In this document: in pieces, positions 52,001 to 62,394 of the stretch
Layout: each line of letters begins with the position of its first letter
Position numbering within the stretch: position 1 is the stretch's first letter
Origin: Lamellibrachia columna
Taxonomy: Eukaryota > Annelida > Polychaeta > Sabellida > Siboglinidae
DNA: 64,000 nucleotides
Reading direction: 5' to 3'
NCBI GenBank assembly: GCA_963662155.1
Contig: OY759265.1
Span: 43,978,906 to 44,042,905, forward strand
The notes under the pieces: generated by a model
What the model was told of the DNA's origin: nothing
What the model saw: the letters and a program-made list of their open reading frames with translations, nothing else
Database searches by the model: none
Translations under genes and position numbers: made by a program

Positions 52001-52139
52001 CAGTTCTTTTCCTGTTCAGCCTGTCAAGAAAGGAAAGAAGACAACCACCACAAAGGCAGCAACGAAAAAGCCAAACAAAAAGAACTCTGCACCCCTATTG
52101 AAAGGACAGAAACAACTAACTTCATTTTTCCGGCTGTGA
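43350..52139 (+). CDS. PARPBP: PCNA-interacting partner (PARI), UvrD-like anti-recombinase
   Basis: Eleven coding exons with GT-AG borders and consistent phase: 43350-43449, 43939-44120, 45225-45494, 46186-46389, 46731-46895, 47205-47359, 48022-48187, 48993-49165, 50541-50622, 51305-51426 and 51767-52139; 663 residues (human 579). PARI binds sumoylated PCNA at replication forks and limits RAD51-driven recombination. Matches to the family: EQMVAMQLCLAEKNKK near the N-terminus, NVPDRGLDHRAF (about 280-291), LGGKSYAP (318-325), TCGRANMKLIRTLL, and FRSP across an exon junction. The C-terminus is Lys-rich (nuclear localisation) and ends QKQLTSFFRL, a PIP box with Q654, L657, F660 and F661. No Walker motif is evident, as expected for PARI. 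The ATG at 43350 directly follows an acceptor, so a coding extension in exon 1 cannot be fully excluded. Confidence 0.93.
44160..44441. mobile_element. TTAA-bounded MITE-like element, copy A, in a PARPBP intron
   Basis: The left end reads TTAAGAGGAGACACGCC. The right end in complement reads TTAAGGGAGACTTAGC. TTAA forms both outer edges, as with piggyBac or Kolobok targets. The interior carries the dispersed motifs TAGTATCCACTG and ATGCTAGCTCATTTGGGC. It shares GCCAGGTGAAAT, TCAAAATGTGTTTC and ATAGCTTTGTAT with copy B. Confidence 0.65.
45990..46076. repeat. (GTGC)n microsatellite in a PARPBP intron
   Basis: About 20 uninterrupted GTGC units, ending in GTGTGTT. It lies about 110 bases before the next exon. 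Confidence 0.95.
47048..47080. repeat. (TA)n microsatellite in a PARPBP intron
   Basis: A short TA run between exons 5 and 6. Confidence 0.9.
49660..49960. repeat. Dispersed repeat family 'GCTAGCTC', diverged copy in a PARPBP intron
   Basis: Contains AGTATCCACTACGACATG, TTAGCTCGTTTG, GATGAAATCATTGAACAAAC and TTCTTTGATGATTTTAAC, in the same order as the copy at 53.9-54.36 kb. Confidence 0.65.
49987..50515. mobile_element. TTAA-bounded MITE-like element, copy B, in a PARPBP intron
   Basis: The left end reads TTAAGGGGAGACATCCCA and the right end in complement TTAAGGGAAGACACCCCA: 16 of 18 bases pair, with TTAA at both edges. The 529-bp interior has no transposase and differs from copy A beyond the first 100 bases. 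The right edge lies only 25 bases before the exon starting at 50541, so it overlaps the likely branch-point and pyrimidine region of that intron. Confidence 0.75.
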
Positions 52140-52808
52140 AACTGGTTGTATCAATTGAACAGTCAACACACATCAGCATAAGTATTTTAGTTGTGCTAAA
52201 TGTATGAAAAATGTGGCGCCCTCTACATTTTATTGATGCGAATCTGAAGTGAGCAACATGGTATTTTATACATGATTATCTTTATGTGGCAGAGTCAATA
52301 CAACACGATTTGATATTTAATAATAAGTTGTTACAGTAGACACTGTGCAGAACTTGGTGGATGCTTCAACAGGATCCTACTATTTAAACCATGGCATGTC
52401 CAGGCTCTAGAACTTGGTGCATTATTTACACAAAGCAAATTATTAGGAACACAAATGTTTTTAATCTGCATTTGATGTAGTTTTTCCATGTGCTATGTCA
52501 TGTAAGGCTGTTTATATGTCACGTAATTCTGTTTTTATGTCACGTAATGCTGTTTATATGTCACGTAATTCTGTTTTTATGTCACGTAAGGCTTATATAG
52601 ATGTAGTTTTTATGCAGTGGAATTTATTAACCTGTTCCGATATTTATCCTGTTCATTTGTTAATACAGTCATATCGACGGAATGTATATAACTTGGTTAA
52701 ACGCCAGTCACACGTTTCTACTTGCTAATGCATAACTGTCTTATTTATTTAAATTGCATATTTTACATATGTTTTATAATAAACCACAACAGAAGTGTAT
52801 ATAATAAA
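52140..52808 (+). terminator. PARPBP: PARPBP 3' UTR with two AATAAA signals
   Basis: AT-rich sequence follows the stop codon. AATAAA occurs at 52778-52783 and 52803-52808, the first preceded and followed by suitable T- and TG-rich stretches. A 21-bp tandem repeat lies inside. Confidence 0.6.
52495..52592. repeat. 21-bp tandem repeat in the PARPBP 3' UTR, 5 units
   Basis: The unit ATGTCACGTAATTCTGTTTTT or a near match starts at 52495, 52516, 52537, 52558 and 52579. Because 21 is a multiple of three, a repetitive open frame results; it is not credited as coding. Confidence 0.9.
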
Positions 52809-52814
52809 TGTATT

Positions 52815-53620
52815 TGATGTGTTTTGAAAATATTGGGTTGTTTTTCCTACACAGTTTTAAAGAGGACACAGACAGTGACAGTAAGCATTCGTAGCAAAAC
52901 TATTGGAAAACACTGACCGAATCAGGCATCCCACAGAGGTCTGTGTTGGGCCTACTTCTTTTCTGCATTTACACTGTGTCATTAGGCGCTATCTCCAAGA
53001 AGTATGGCCTGCAATGTTATCTAGATACGCAGACGACACCCGTCCAGATGTACGCTAATTTCACCGGAACGTGGGACGGTAAAGCTTCGGATGCAGTTGA
53101 CTCATCGTGCGATGTATCGAGAAGCAGTGGGCGACTCAGTGACTGACCACAATCTCCTGCTGAATGATAATGAGATCTATTGACAGCACTGAACCGCAAA
53201 CATTTGTAAGACATCCCGGATGCAAAAGTACCCATCGCCGGCCACCCGTTACATCGGGGTCACATGAGACTGTGGATTAACAATTTCCTCCCACGTGTCG
53301 CGCATGTTGTTGTCAACGTAGTTCCAACTGTACACTATTTCAAAGATGGGAAGCTGTCTTCCCGTTGATGCATGCAAGAGACTAGTCCACGCTACAGATG
53401 GTGCAGGATTTGGCACGTATAGATCGTGAAACGGAGAACACGAGCACATAACTCCTACAGGTGCTTAAGTGGCGTAGAACAACCTATTCTCAGGCTAATG
53501 CGGAAATCCTGATAGAATTATGTTATGGCTTCCCGTTCGCTGGCGAGCACAGTACAAACCAACCAGGCAAGACGGGGGCTGCCGAGTTCATCAGAGAACC
53601 TGGTTAAAACGTGGATTTTC
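52815..53620 (+). mobile_element. Dead CR1/L2-like LINE fragment (reverse-transcriptase region)
   Basis: Translated pieces read RTQTVTVS, then SGIPQRSVLG.LLFCIYTVSL, then GLQCYL, and after a 2-base frameshift YADDT, the catalytic YxDD box of reverse transcriptase. Weak traces of the downstream region (QMVQDLAR, EHIT) extend to about 53460. Several stops and shifts make it a pseudogene. It begins within about 10 bases of the second PARPBP poly(A) signal. Confidence 0.75.
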
Positions 53621-53693
53621 CATTTGCTCTGTTAACCGACGAGATTACTAGCACGAATTTCTAAGGCGTACACGAGGTTACTTAATTTTAATT

Positions 53694-53860
53694 GGTCAAA
53701 TACGGATTTTTTATTTGATGCTGTTCTGTTAGTCGAAGTGTCGCCTGTCTGCTGTCTCCGGGTGCCGTGATGCTGCGACACGCCGCGCCGTCTGTTGGCG
53801 TACCGTCGAACATACACTGTATCTCCGTCTGCACGCAAAGATAAAAACACAACGTCTACA
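53694..53860 (-). repeat. Exon-like repeat 'MFDxT', copy 1
   Basis: On the minus strand an acceptor-like TTTTTATCTTTGCGTGCAG precedes an ATG at 53813. The frame reads MFDGTPTDGAACRS and closes near 53694 after about 40 codons. The same DNA block, with the same position of the ATG, occurs at 58.05-58.2 and 58.29-58.4 kb. Confidence 0.55.
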
Positions 53861-53869
53861 TTTAATTCG

Positions 53870-54385
53870 ATTTTTGCTAGTCTCATTTTAAATTAATTTT
53901 GCGAAAAACCAAACCAACCTAGTATCCACTGCAACAGGCTAGCTCGTTTGCCCAACTGTTGTTTGTAGTTTTTGTGAAATCATCAGAAAAACTATCAAAT
54001 TTATTCATGCTTGTTCAAGCATTTATTGAAATGAAAATCGAAATGCTGAAAATTCACGATTTTCTTCCTTGGTGAAATTTCGTAACTTTGTCATGTGATC
54101 GGCGAGAGGATGGAAGTCACGCCCATAATCAGCATTGACTCGCACAGTGTTTACCATTTTGGATAGCCACTATTTTGTGACCTTACCAGATCAAACGACT
54201 AAAGTAAATTCTTTCGATGATTTGAAAAAAAATAGGCATATTTTTTTAGTAAACAGACTGCGCACATTACTTAAACTAGTCACATACTACACATCTGGAC
54301 ATAAGTGAACCGGATTCGCGATGGGCTGAACCATTTGAGGAAGCTTTAAAATACATCGCAAAGAACGAGTCACCGGAGTACGTAT
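53870..54385. repeat. Dispersed repeat family 'GCTAGCTC', longest copy
   Basis: The copy starts CTAGTCTCATTTTAAAT and contains CCTAGTATCCACTGCAAC, GGCTAGCTCGTTTG, GTGAAATCATCAGAAAAAC, TTCTTTCGATGATTTG and ATTCGCGATGGGCTGAAC. It interrupts the sequence that continues from exon-like repeat copy 1 into TACATAATCCAAAT, as judged against 58.2 kb, so it was inserted after that duplication. Confidence 0.7.
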
Positions 54386-54985
54386 CGTATCAATTTAAAA
54401 TACATAATCCAAATATAATTTTGTTATGTTATTGTTATAACAAGGTTGTACCCTAGCACAGGCGTATACTGAGCGAGTGGTTGGCCGGGGTGATAGTTAC
54501 ACGACTGAGACAACCCACTGTTAAACACGCCATCGCAGACATTACTTACACAATGAACACATACTTTATACAAGTCAACCATGAACATTACCAAATGGTT
54601 TACGTCAGAATGACCAACAAAACCAGACTGAATTGATGCCACGACTGACATGGGCGGTTTCCCACATCAAACAGAAAACATGCATAATAATTATTAAATT
54701 CGAAAACTTATACCAACACGACAGCTGTGCCTTTGCTTTACCTTAAAAGTATGCTGCGTCACGACGTCAACATGGCGCGCTCGCTCTCAGTGCTGTCGGC
54801 TGAACTTTCGACTGTATAATTTTTTTGCAACCTGCAACCTAATGCATAAAACAACAGAACAGTTCAAAATACCACCATTGTATCCGTGCCCTTACCTTCA
54901 CGTCTGCCGCATGAAGAACACCGTGCACCTGCTCGCGGCAGTGACGACTGCACCTTCTATTGCATACCTTTTTTGCAACCTACAA

Positions 54986-55020
54986 CCTTACCGTTTGTGA
55001 TTATCTCACAAACGGTAAGG
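54986..55020. repeat. Perfect 15-bp hairpin
   Basis: CCTTACCGTTTGTGA and TCACAAACGGTAAGG are exact complements around a 5-base loop TTATC. Twenty-one bases from its loop and right arm (54997-55017) recur exactly at 56072-56092. Confidence 0.9.
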
Positions 55021-55194
55021 CAAACATAGACTAAGAATTACAACGGTAACTACAGAAGTACCTTTTGCTCGGTGTCGGCTGACGTCACAGCTGATCGAAA
55101 GCAGACCAAATTTAAAATGAGTAAAGAATAGCATCACAACATATTAGAACCGCTAACATACCGACATTCAGCGTCCTCTTTGATGTTCTCGTCT

Positions 55195-55240
55195 CTGTCC
55201 TTTTCGGTGTACTCTTCTAGGTACTCTTCTAGGTACTCTT
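55195..55240. repeat. 12-bp tandem triplication
   Basis: GTACTCTTCTAG occurs two and a half times in tandem. Very short and local. Confidence 0.8.
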
Positions 55241-57500
55241 CTGTCCCGTGACGCCTTTCCGGGTACTGGCAACCCGGTCAGCTGTGCCCGGGACTAGCTA
55301 AGGGCAGGGACGATCACACAACGGACTGCATATCTCTGTGCAAGCTGCTAGCATAAGAACAGAAAGCCAAACATACACTTCACAAATAGAGCAATAATAT
55401 ATTAGGCTATGTAACTACAAGATGAAGTATTGACGATTGGTGGTTTTCCGTCGTATTGGAATATAGCGACGTACGCAAGTCGTACTACAAATAAATGGTG
55501 ACAAATTATGTTATCATTTATTATGCAAATATCACTACGCAGAAAAACCCGAAATCACACATACATGTCCGGATTGCTGCTTGCGAGAATACGCCAACGA
55601 TGGCGTGACGTAGGCACTTCGATGCTGTGACGTCATATCGACGATCGGCAATCACTCAAACTTACTACTAAGTGTTAATAACACGCATGGTATCAAAGTA
55701 ATATGACACAAATCAATATGCATGTATAAAAGTGTTTGTGATAATAGTCAATGTTAAATCGCAACAGCAGCAGTTTACGTACCTTTGGCTTTGTCCGTTC
55801 TACGGCCTATTTAACGTGAACGTGGCATCACGGCAATTGCAATCCCTTTGAATTACGTATGACGTATATATTTATTACCGTCGGTTGACCACAAGTGGCA
55901 CGGTGTCGCTGCTCACTGCATGGCAATGTCTCGGCAGGCTAGTTCTCGTGTTGAGGACGACCACATACTTTTTCACCCGGACGTTACAGCCTCGTTCCGG
56001 GGCGTTCACTACGGAAACAGACATGCGCACAAACCACATCCAAGTTATTTCCACCAGACAGTGCATACCACGTGATTATCTCACAAACGGTATTCTCGCT
56101 GAATTCATGTATAGACGATAACGTTGATCTTTTAGACGGATGGTTGCGAGTCTCTTGTGTACGTTTCTGAGGTTAACTTCTTCATATAACAGCAAATCCT
56201 TCAACTGTGGAGATTATAATATGCTCGCGCACGAATAGTCAACGAAGGCAAAGAAGCGATCAATATTAGGTACATAGACACCAGAGAGCAGCACATGTAG
56301 CTGGAAAACAGGAAAGAAAAGGACAGAATGCTTAGATGCTATTTAATTTTGATTTATAAATTAAGAATTCTGGTCAGTTCAATTTTCCAAGAAATCTGCC
56401 TCTGCAGGCGCATCCGGGATTTCGATCAACCGGGAGGTCGATCAACCTGGAGGTCGATCCATTGTGGAATTGTTCTTTGGAAGAAGCTGTATTTGTAATT
56501 TAGCCTGCCTTAGTTTGGACATGGAGAAAACATATGTTGTGGTGTGCATGTCGAGTGCATCGTGAAATAGGAATGAAGAAAGTCTTGGTTGGTAGTGGTA
56601 CTACCTGTAGTTTGTTTGTTACTTTATAAAATAGTATTAGTCTAGAGTTGTAGCGACGTCTTTGCAATGACGGCCAGTTGAGGTCTTCAAACGTTGACGC
56701 CTCTGACCTGATGTTGTGGTATCTGTGGTTGAGACTGAGCTAGGTGTTAACATTTTTATTTACAGTCATTTTTTTGTGAAAAGTATGTTAGATGCATAAT
56801 TTCTGTCAACGTATATATTAAATGTATTATTTGTGTTAATAAAATGTACCATTCCAATGATATTCCACATTGTAGTTAGGTAGATATGTGAAGTTTCACA
56901 GGCGCGGGCGACTGTAGCAACTAGCCCCGTAAGCGTTGTTACAGCAAAGAACGTGTGGATCGCAAAGCAAGTATAACTCGTGTTATCGGTATTATATTAA
57001 TTGGATTATACACATATATACATATTTTGTACAGTGTACGTGACAATGTAAATGTTCACAGCTTCATGTATTAAGTTTTTTATTTTTAGTTACCAAAGGG
57101 GATGGATTCTCCGGATTCATACATAACAAACAATTGTGAATGGAATATGAATTGAATGAAGCATGACATAATCAATGGCAATATTTATGTAATGTGACTT
57201 CTACTTGATTGAATGATGCACACACGTGCGCGCTCACGCACATACGCATTCACACCCACGTTTCAATGAATCGTGCAGTATTTATTAATTGCTCAAATGG
57301 GGCTGTGCCATTAAAAAATAACAATATTTAACAAGGTCTTCTGCCAATATCCAATTATATAATACCACATTCTATGGCAACAGGACAGTATTCCTGTGAC
57401 ATCACTCCATGGACATTATCCACCTAGGAAATTAGCCCCAGTACAATACCCTTCAATTAGGATAAGTTACTGAACAATAATATTGCAATCTGTATAATTT
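55241..57500. other. Intergenic, nothing recognised
   Basis: It includes a small tandem GGAGGTCGATCAACC-type repeat near 56425-56460. Frames are short and without domains. Confidence 0.35.
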
Positions 57501-57514
57501 TGGTACATGTTTTC

Positions 57515-57805
57515 GTTTTTAAGGGTTAGTGTTTTAAAGCTAGGGCTTAGCACCAGCTATTGGGTTTTTAGTCTTACGGTCAAGTATTAAGGTTTAAGTT
57601 ATTACGGCTAGGGCTATATTTTAGTGTTAGTGATTTGGGGGTTCTACATTTTTAGTTTAATGTTTTGAGCTTTTAGGATTACCTTTAAGGGATACGTTTA
57701 TTATTTATTTGTTTGTTTAGGAGTTACAGTTCTGCTATTAGGGTTTACATTAGAAGGTTAGGGTTTGCGTGTCTTCGGGTAGGGTTTCTTCGTTTTCGTC
57801 CAGGG
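57515..57805. repeat. Degenerate GGGTTAG-like (telomere-like) stretch
   Basis: Imperfect TTAGGG-related words recur on the plus strand (AAGGGTTAGTG, TAGGGCTTAG, TTAGGGTTTAC, GGTTAGGGTTTGCG, GGGTAGGGTTT). It could be an old interstitial telomeric or simple repeat; no perfect array remains. Confidence 0.5.
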
Positions 57806-58002
57806 TTCACTTTAACCAAACTTTATAATCAGAAGTGTCCAAACAGCCAGAATTTAGTTAAGTGGGTTATGAAGGTCACCGTTTCCTTTGGTAATTTTGA
57901 ATTAACTTTATGTTTTAGTGCAAACACTCACATCGCAGGAATCATGGCTGTCGTGTGTATGGACACCGCTGGTAACACTGTATAGCAATAACACTATCTC
58001 TA

Positions 58003-58200
58003 CTTTGGTGATAAGGTAAAGCGAACAAGCCTACGGGAATCATATAAAGCTCTTCCGGTAGTCGAAGTGCCGCGGGTTTCCAGTTCACGCGGGTACTGCC
58101 TCTGGGTGCTGCAGCAAGACGCTGTGCCGCCTGTCGTTGTGTCGTCAAACATCTCTCCGCTGCATTCGCTGATAAAAACGCAAATTATTTACATTTACAA
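58003..58200 (-). repeat. Exon-like repeat 'MFDxT', copy 2
   Basis: An acceptor-like TTTTTATCAGCGAATGCAG precedes an ATG at 58152. The frame reads MFDDTTTGGTASCCSTQRQY and runs about 50 codons. DNA similarity to copy 1 extends past the start to CACTTCGACTA, and to copy 3 over AGACGCTGT.CCGCCTGT. Confidence 0.55.
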
Positions 58201-58234
58201 TAAACCACAACCAACTATTCGCCGAGGTTTCACA

Positions 58235-58405
58235 TCACTTTAAAATACATAATCCAAATGGAAAAAACTATTCTTTATAATAAGCTTGTACCCTAAGACA
58301 CACCTGTGGGTGCTATGCTGTTGCAAGACGCTGTCCCGCCTGTGGTCGTGTCATTGAACATGTCTTCGTCGACTTTCGCAGATAAAAACGCAATATGTTC
58401 ATTTA
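58235..58405 (-). repeat. Exon-like repeat 'MFDxT', copy 3
   Basis: Met at 58361 starts MFNDTTTGGTASCNSIAPTG, closing at 58293. It is followed on the minus strand by the same GGGTACAA.CTT and ATTTGGATTATGTATTTTAA words as lie beyond copy 1 (54405-54450). Confidence 0.55.
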
Positions 58406-58797
58406 AGCTAAATCACAGTGATCGAGACACAGCGATGTACCGCACCTCTTTAGCAAACGTACTGTATGATCCACTTAATGTAATAATAGTAACATGCACG
58501 AGTGACACTTGTTTTGCGATCCACGCATTCTTTGCTGTAACAACGTACCCCGTACATTGGCGTCCGGAGGGCATTTTATTAACACGAATATCACATTTTA
58601 TGTATATGTTGACAGAAATAATGCATTTGACATACTTTAAAAAAAAAGTGACTTTAACTTAACATTTTAACTATTAGTCCCGGTCTCCCCTTCATATTAC
58701 CGAGTAAGATCAAATGTGCTTAAAGTGTCAATTACGTCACTTTCTAATGCTGCACAATTGCGTGGGTGCGGCTGAATGCACGCACGCACGCAACCAC

Positions 58798-58842
58798 CAA
58801 CCTACCCCCCCTCCCCCCACCCACCCACCCACCCACCCACTC
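58798..58842. repeat. (CCCA)n microsatellite
   Basis: C-rich CCCACCCA run; the opposite strand is G-rich (TGGG)n with G-quadruplex potential. Confidence 0.85.
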
Positions 58843-58897
58843 TAGCAGACGTGCATGACAAAAAGTGTTTTCAAAACTACAGGTCTGACAGAGATAC

Positions 58898-58898
58898 G

Positions 58899-58966
<68 letters not shown>

Positions 58967-58970
58967 TGAG
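58898..58970. repeat. (GTGC)n microsatellite
   Basis: About 18 GTGC units in unbroken tandem. Confidence 0.95.
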
Positions 58971-58974
58971 TAGC

Positions 58975-59420
58975 ACATAATGTTAGCCCCTCACATATGT
59001 CAACAGCTGCTCGGCCGTGAAACCTGCCGGCACTCGTATTGAAGTACGCAATCGGTAGTGAATTAATTTTAGTGCAGCCGACACTTATTGAATGCGGTCA
59101 GTTCTGCCGGATGCTTCGGTAACGTACAACCGTCTACTCTCTGGCCTGCGTCGTCCTCTCGGTGAGTAGTGCAGTGCTGATTCACAAACTGAAACGGATG
59201 TGAAATGAGAAGCTATGAATTCATTGTATTGGAATTGCGTAGTGAAACGTATTGTTCTTTGGGTTAACTTTGGCATTTGTAAATTCTTTCAGCGAGCTGC
59301 AATTGTCGTCTGCGCCGCTACAGTAATTGGTCGACTGGGCTAACTGTTGCTAGCAATGTTTAACAATTTGAGAAACTGGATGCGACCAATGAAATAATTT
59401 CGATGTCATTTGATTAATGG
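58975..59420. other. Intergenic, nothing recognised
   Basis: Unique-looking sequence with no domain or repeat. Confidence 0.35.
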
Positions 59421-59426
59421 CTCATG

Positions 59427-60439
<1,013 letters not shown>

Positions 60440-61025
60440 TTCTAAGGAAAAAGTACTGTAGATTTTAGAAAAAGAATAATTATTTATTAATCCCGTCATG
60501 TGAAATATATAGTAAATAAGTTTACTATTCAATTAAGATCAGAAGCATTCAGAATAAAACCTTTTAAAACGTTTTTCATACACTAGCTTTCTATATACTA
60601 GTTACTCTTCTAATTATATTCATGTTCATGTCATTGGTATTGTAGTATGGCACCAGAGATAACGTAACACTTGTAACATTCAAGTAACGTAGCACAAGAG
60701 TGACAACACATTGTAACACATCGGAACTCGGTTTACATAAAATAGTCTCCTCGTGACATTCAACGCCATGACTACGTGCCTTGCTTGTCTGACAGCTACT
60801 CGTGGAGAGGGTGGTGAATGTTATTTGTTTTGTTGTCGGCGAAAGTCCAACCGGTCAAGTGAAGTGTTTGCTGGCAAACTTGACAGTCGTGTCAGCCTAA
60901 GTGTTGAAAGAGGACGACATCATTTGCAATGTACATAGGATGGCTCATGTGAGAGCTGCTATTTGATAACCTTAATGGGAGTCTCCATGGCCCTTATTTG
61001 ATATATAATAATTATGCATGAATAT
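60440..61025. other. Intergenic, nothing recognised
   Basis: AT-rich left half and a 61-codon frame at 60753-60938 without a domain. Confidence 0.35.
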
Positions 61026-61027
61026 TA

Positions 61028-61178
<151 letters not shown>

Positions 61179-61289
61179 GGGGTACATGTATGTATAGTGA
61201 ACCTACGTTGAACAAGTATGTATAGTGAATCTCTGTTGAGCACAACATGCACAATGTGTGCATATACTGTGCATATACTGGTAAATTAC

Positions 61290-62385
61290 ATGGTAATTAA
61301 TATTTACTTAATTACTCATCCTCTCCATGCCCTGTGGCACATAAGGCTCGCACAAGATCTCGCCAGACCCCTCTTTTTTGGGCTCTCCTTGCTGCTGTGC
61401 CCCATGTCAACCCAGCAATCTTCCATTGTTCGTTGCCACGTTGTTTTCGGCCTCTTTTTCTGTTTCCTTCTGGCGTCCAGGTTAGCGCTGTTTTTGCTGG
61501 CAGATCGTTGCTCATCCTCTAGACATGACCAAGCCATGTTCACCTTCTCTCTTCAGGATGAGGCAGATGTGTTGTTGTTTTGTTGCTTGGTGGAGTCTGG
61601 TGTTGGAGATGGTCTCGGGCCAGTACACTTTCAGTATCTTCCTTAGGCATGTGTTGTGGAAGCTGGAAAATCTATTGGTGTCTTGTTGTGTCATACACCA
61701 GCACTTTGAGCCATAGAAGAGCACAAAAATGACACTGCTCTGGTAGATTGTGAGTGTGGTCTTTTGGGAGTAAACTGAGGATCTCTAGAGCAGTTGTAGA
61801 TTTGCAAATGCTGACCTGGCTTTTCCCAATCGTGTTTTGATGTCTTCTTCTGCACCTCCTTGGAGACTGATGATGCTGCCCAGGTAAGTGAACTTGTTGA
61901 CGTACTCGAGTCGATGATTGTTGATCACGATAGGTTGTTATGTCAAGTTGCTGTGTCACGTTGCTCTTTGTTAATACTTTTGTCCTTTTGTGCATTGACT
62001 GAGAGACCAATGGAACTGGCTTGTTGCTCTAGATTGCTTGTTTTCGTCTGTACCTGATCTCGAGTGTGAGAAGGCAGAACGAGGTCATCTGCACATATTA
62101 GATTTTCGAGTGAAGAGCAAAGGTTCCATCTGATGCCAGTCCACTCTTGGTTGATCATGTTTTTTGTTGCCCAGTCGATGGCTAGGGTGAATAGAAACGA
62201 TGACATGGCACATCCTTGTCGGACTCCGGGTTTCACCTGGATGAGTTTCACCAGCTTTTCTGGAATTCCATAGTGCCTCATGATTCTCTCTCTCTCTCTC
62301 TCTCCCTGTGCACTGTCGAATGTTTTTTTTCTCAAAATCTGCGAAGTTAACATAGATTTTTCTCTGCCATTCATTGCATTGCTTC
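61290..62385 (-). mobile_element. 5'-truncated non-LTR retrotransposon (RTE-type C-terminus), dead
   Basis: Reading the minus strand from 62385: EWQRKIYVNFADFEK, IMRHYGIPEKLVKLIQ, VKPGVRQGCAMSSFLFTLAI, then ADDLVLPSHTRDQ (the catalytic box has changed from F/YADD to CADD). It continues LFYGSKCWCMTQQDTNRF, CLRKILKVYWPETIS, LTWTPEGNRKRGRK, and ends with TWGTAARRAQKR and VRALCAT. This order is the second half of a reverse transcriptase plus the usual C-terminal region of a widespread animal LINE group. Frameshifts, a CT microsatellite (62286-62303) and internal deletions break it. Clade placement is tentative. Confidence 0.85.
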
Positions 62386-62394
62386 TTCACGCAC

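Noticed and set aside
52495..52728. Repetitive frame with MSRNSVF units
   Set aside because: It is a 21-bp tandem repeat in the PARPBP 3' UTR; the open frame follows from the period being a multiple of three.
53632..53886. 84-codon minus-strand frame across the exon-like repeat
   Set aside because: This frame is not the one conserved among the three copies; the MFDxT frame is the better candidate.
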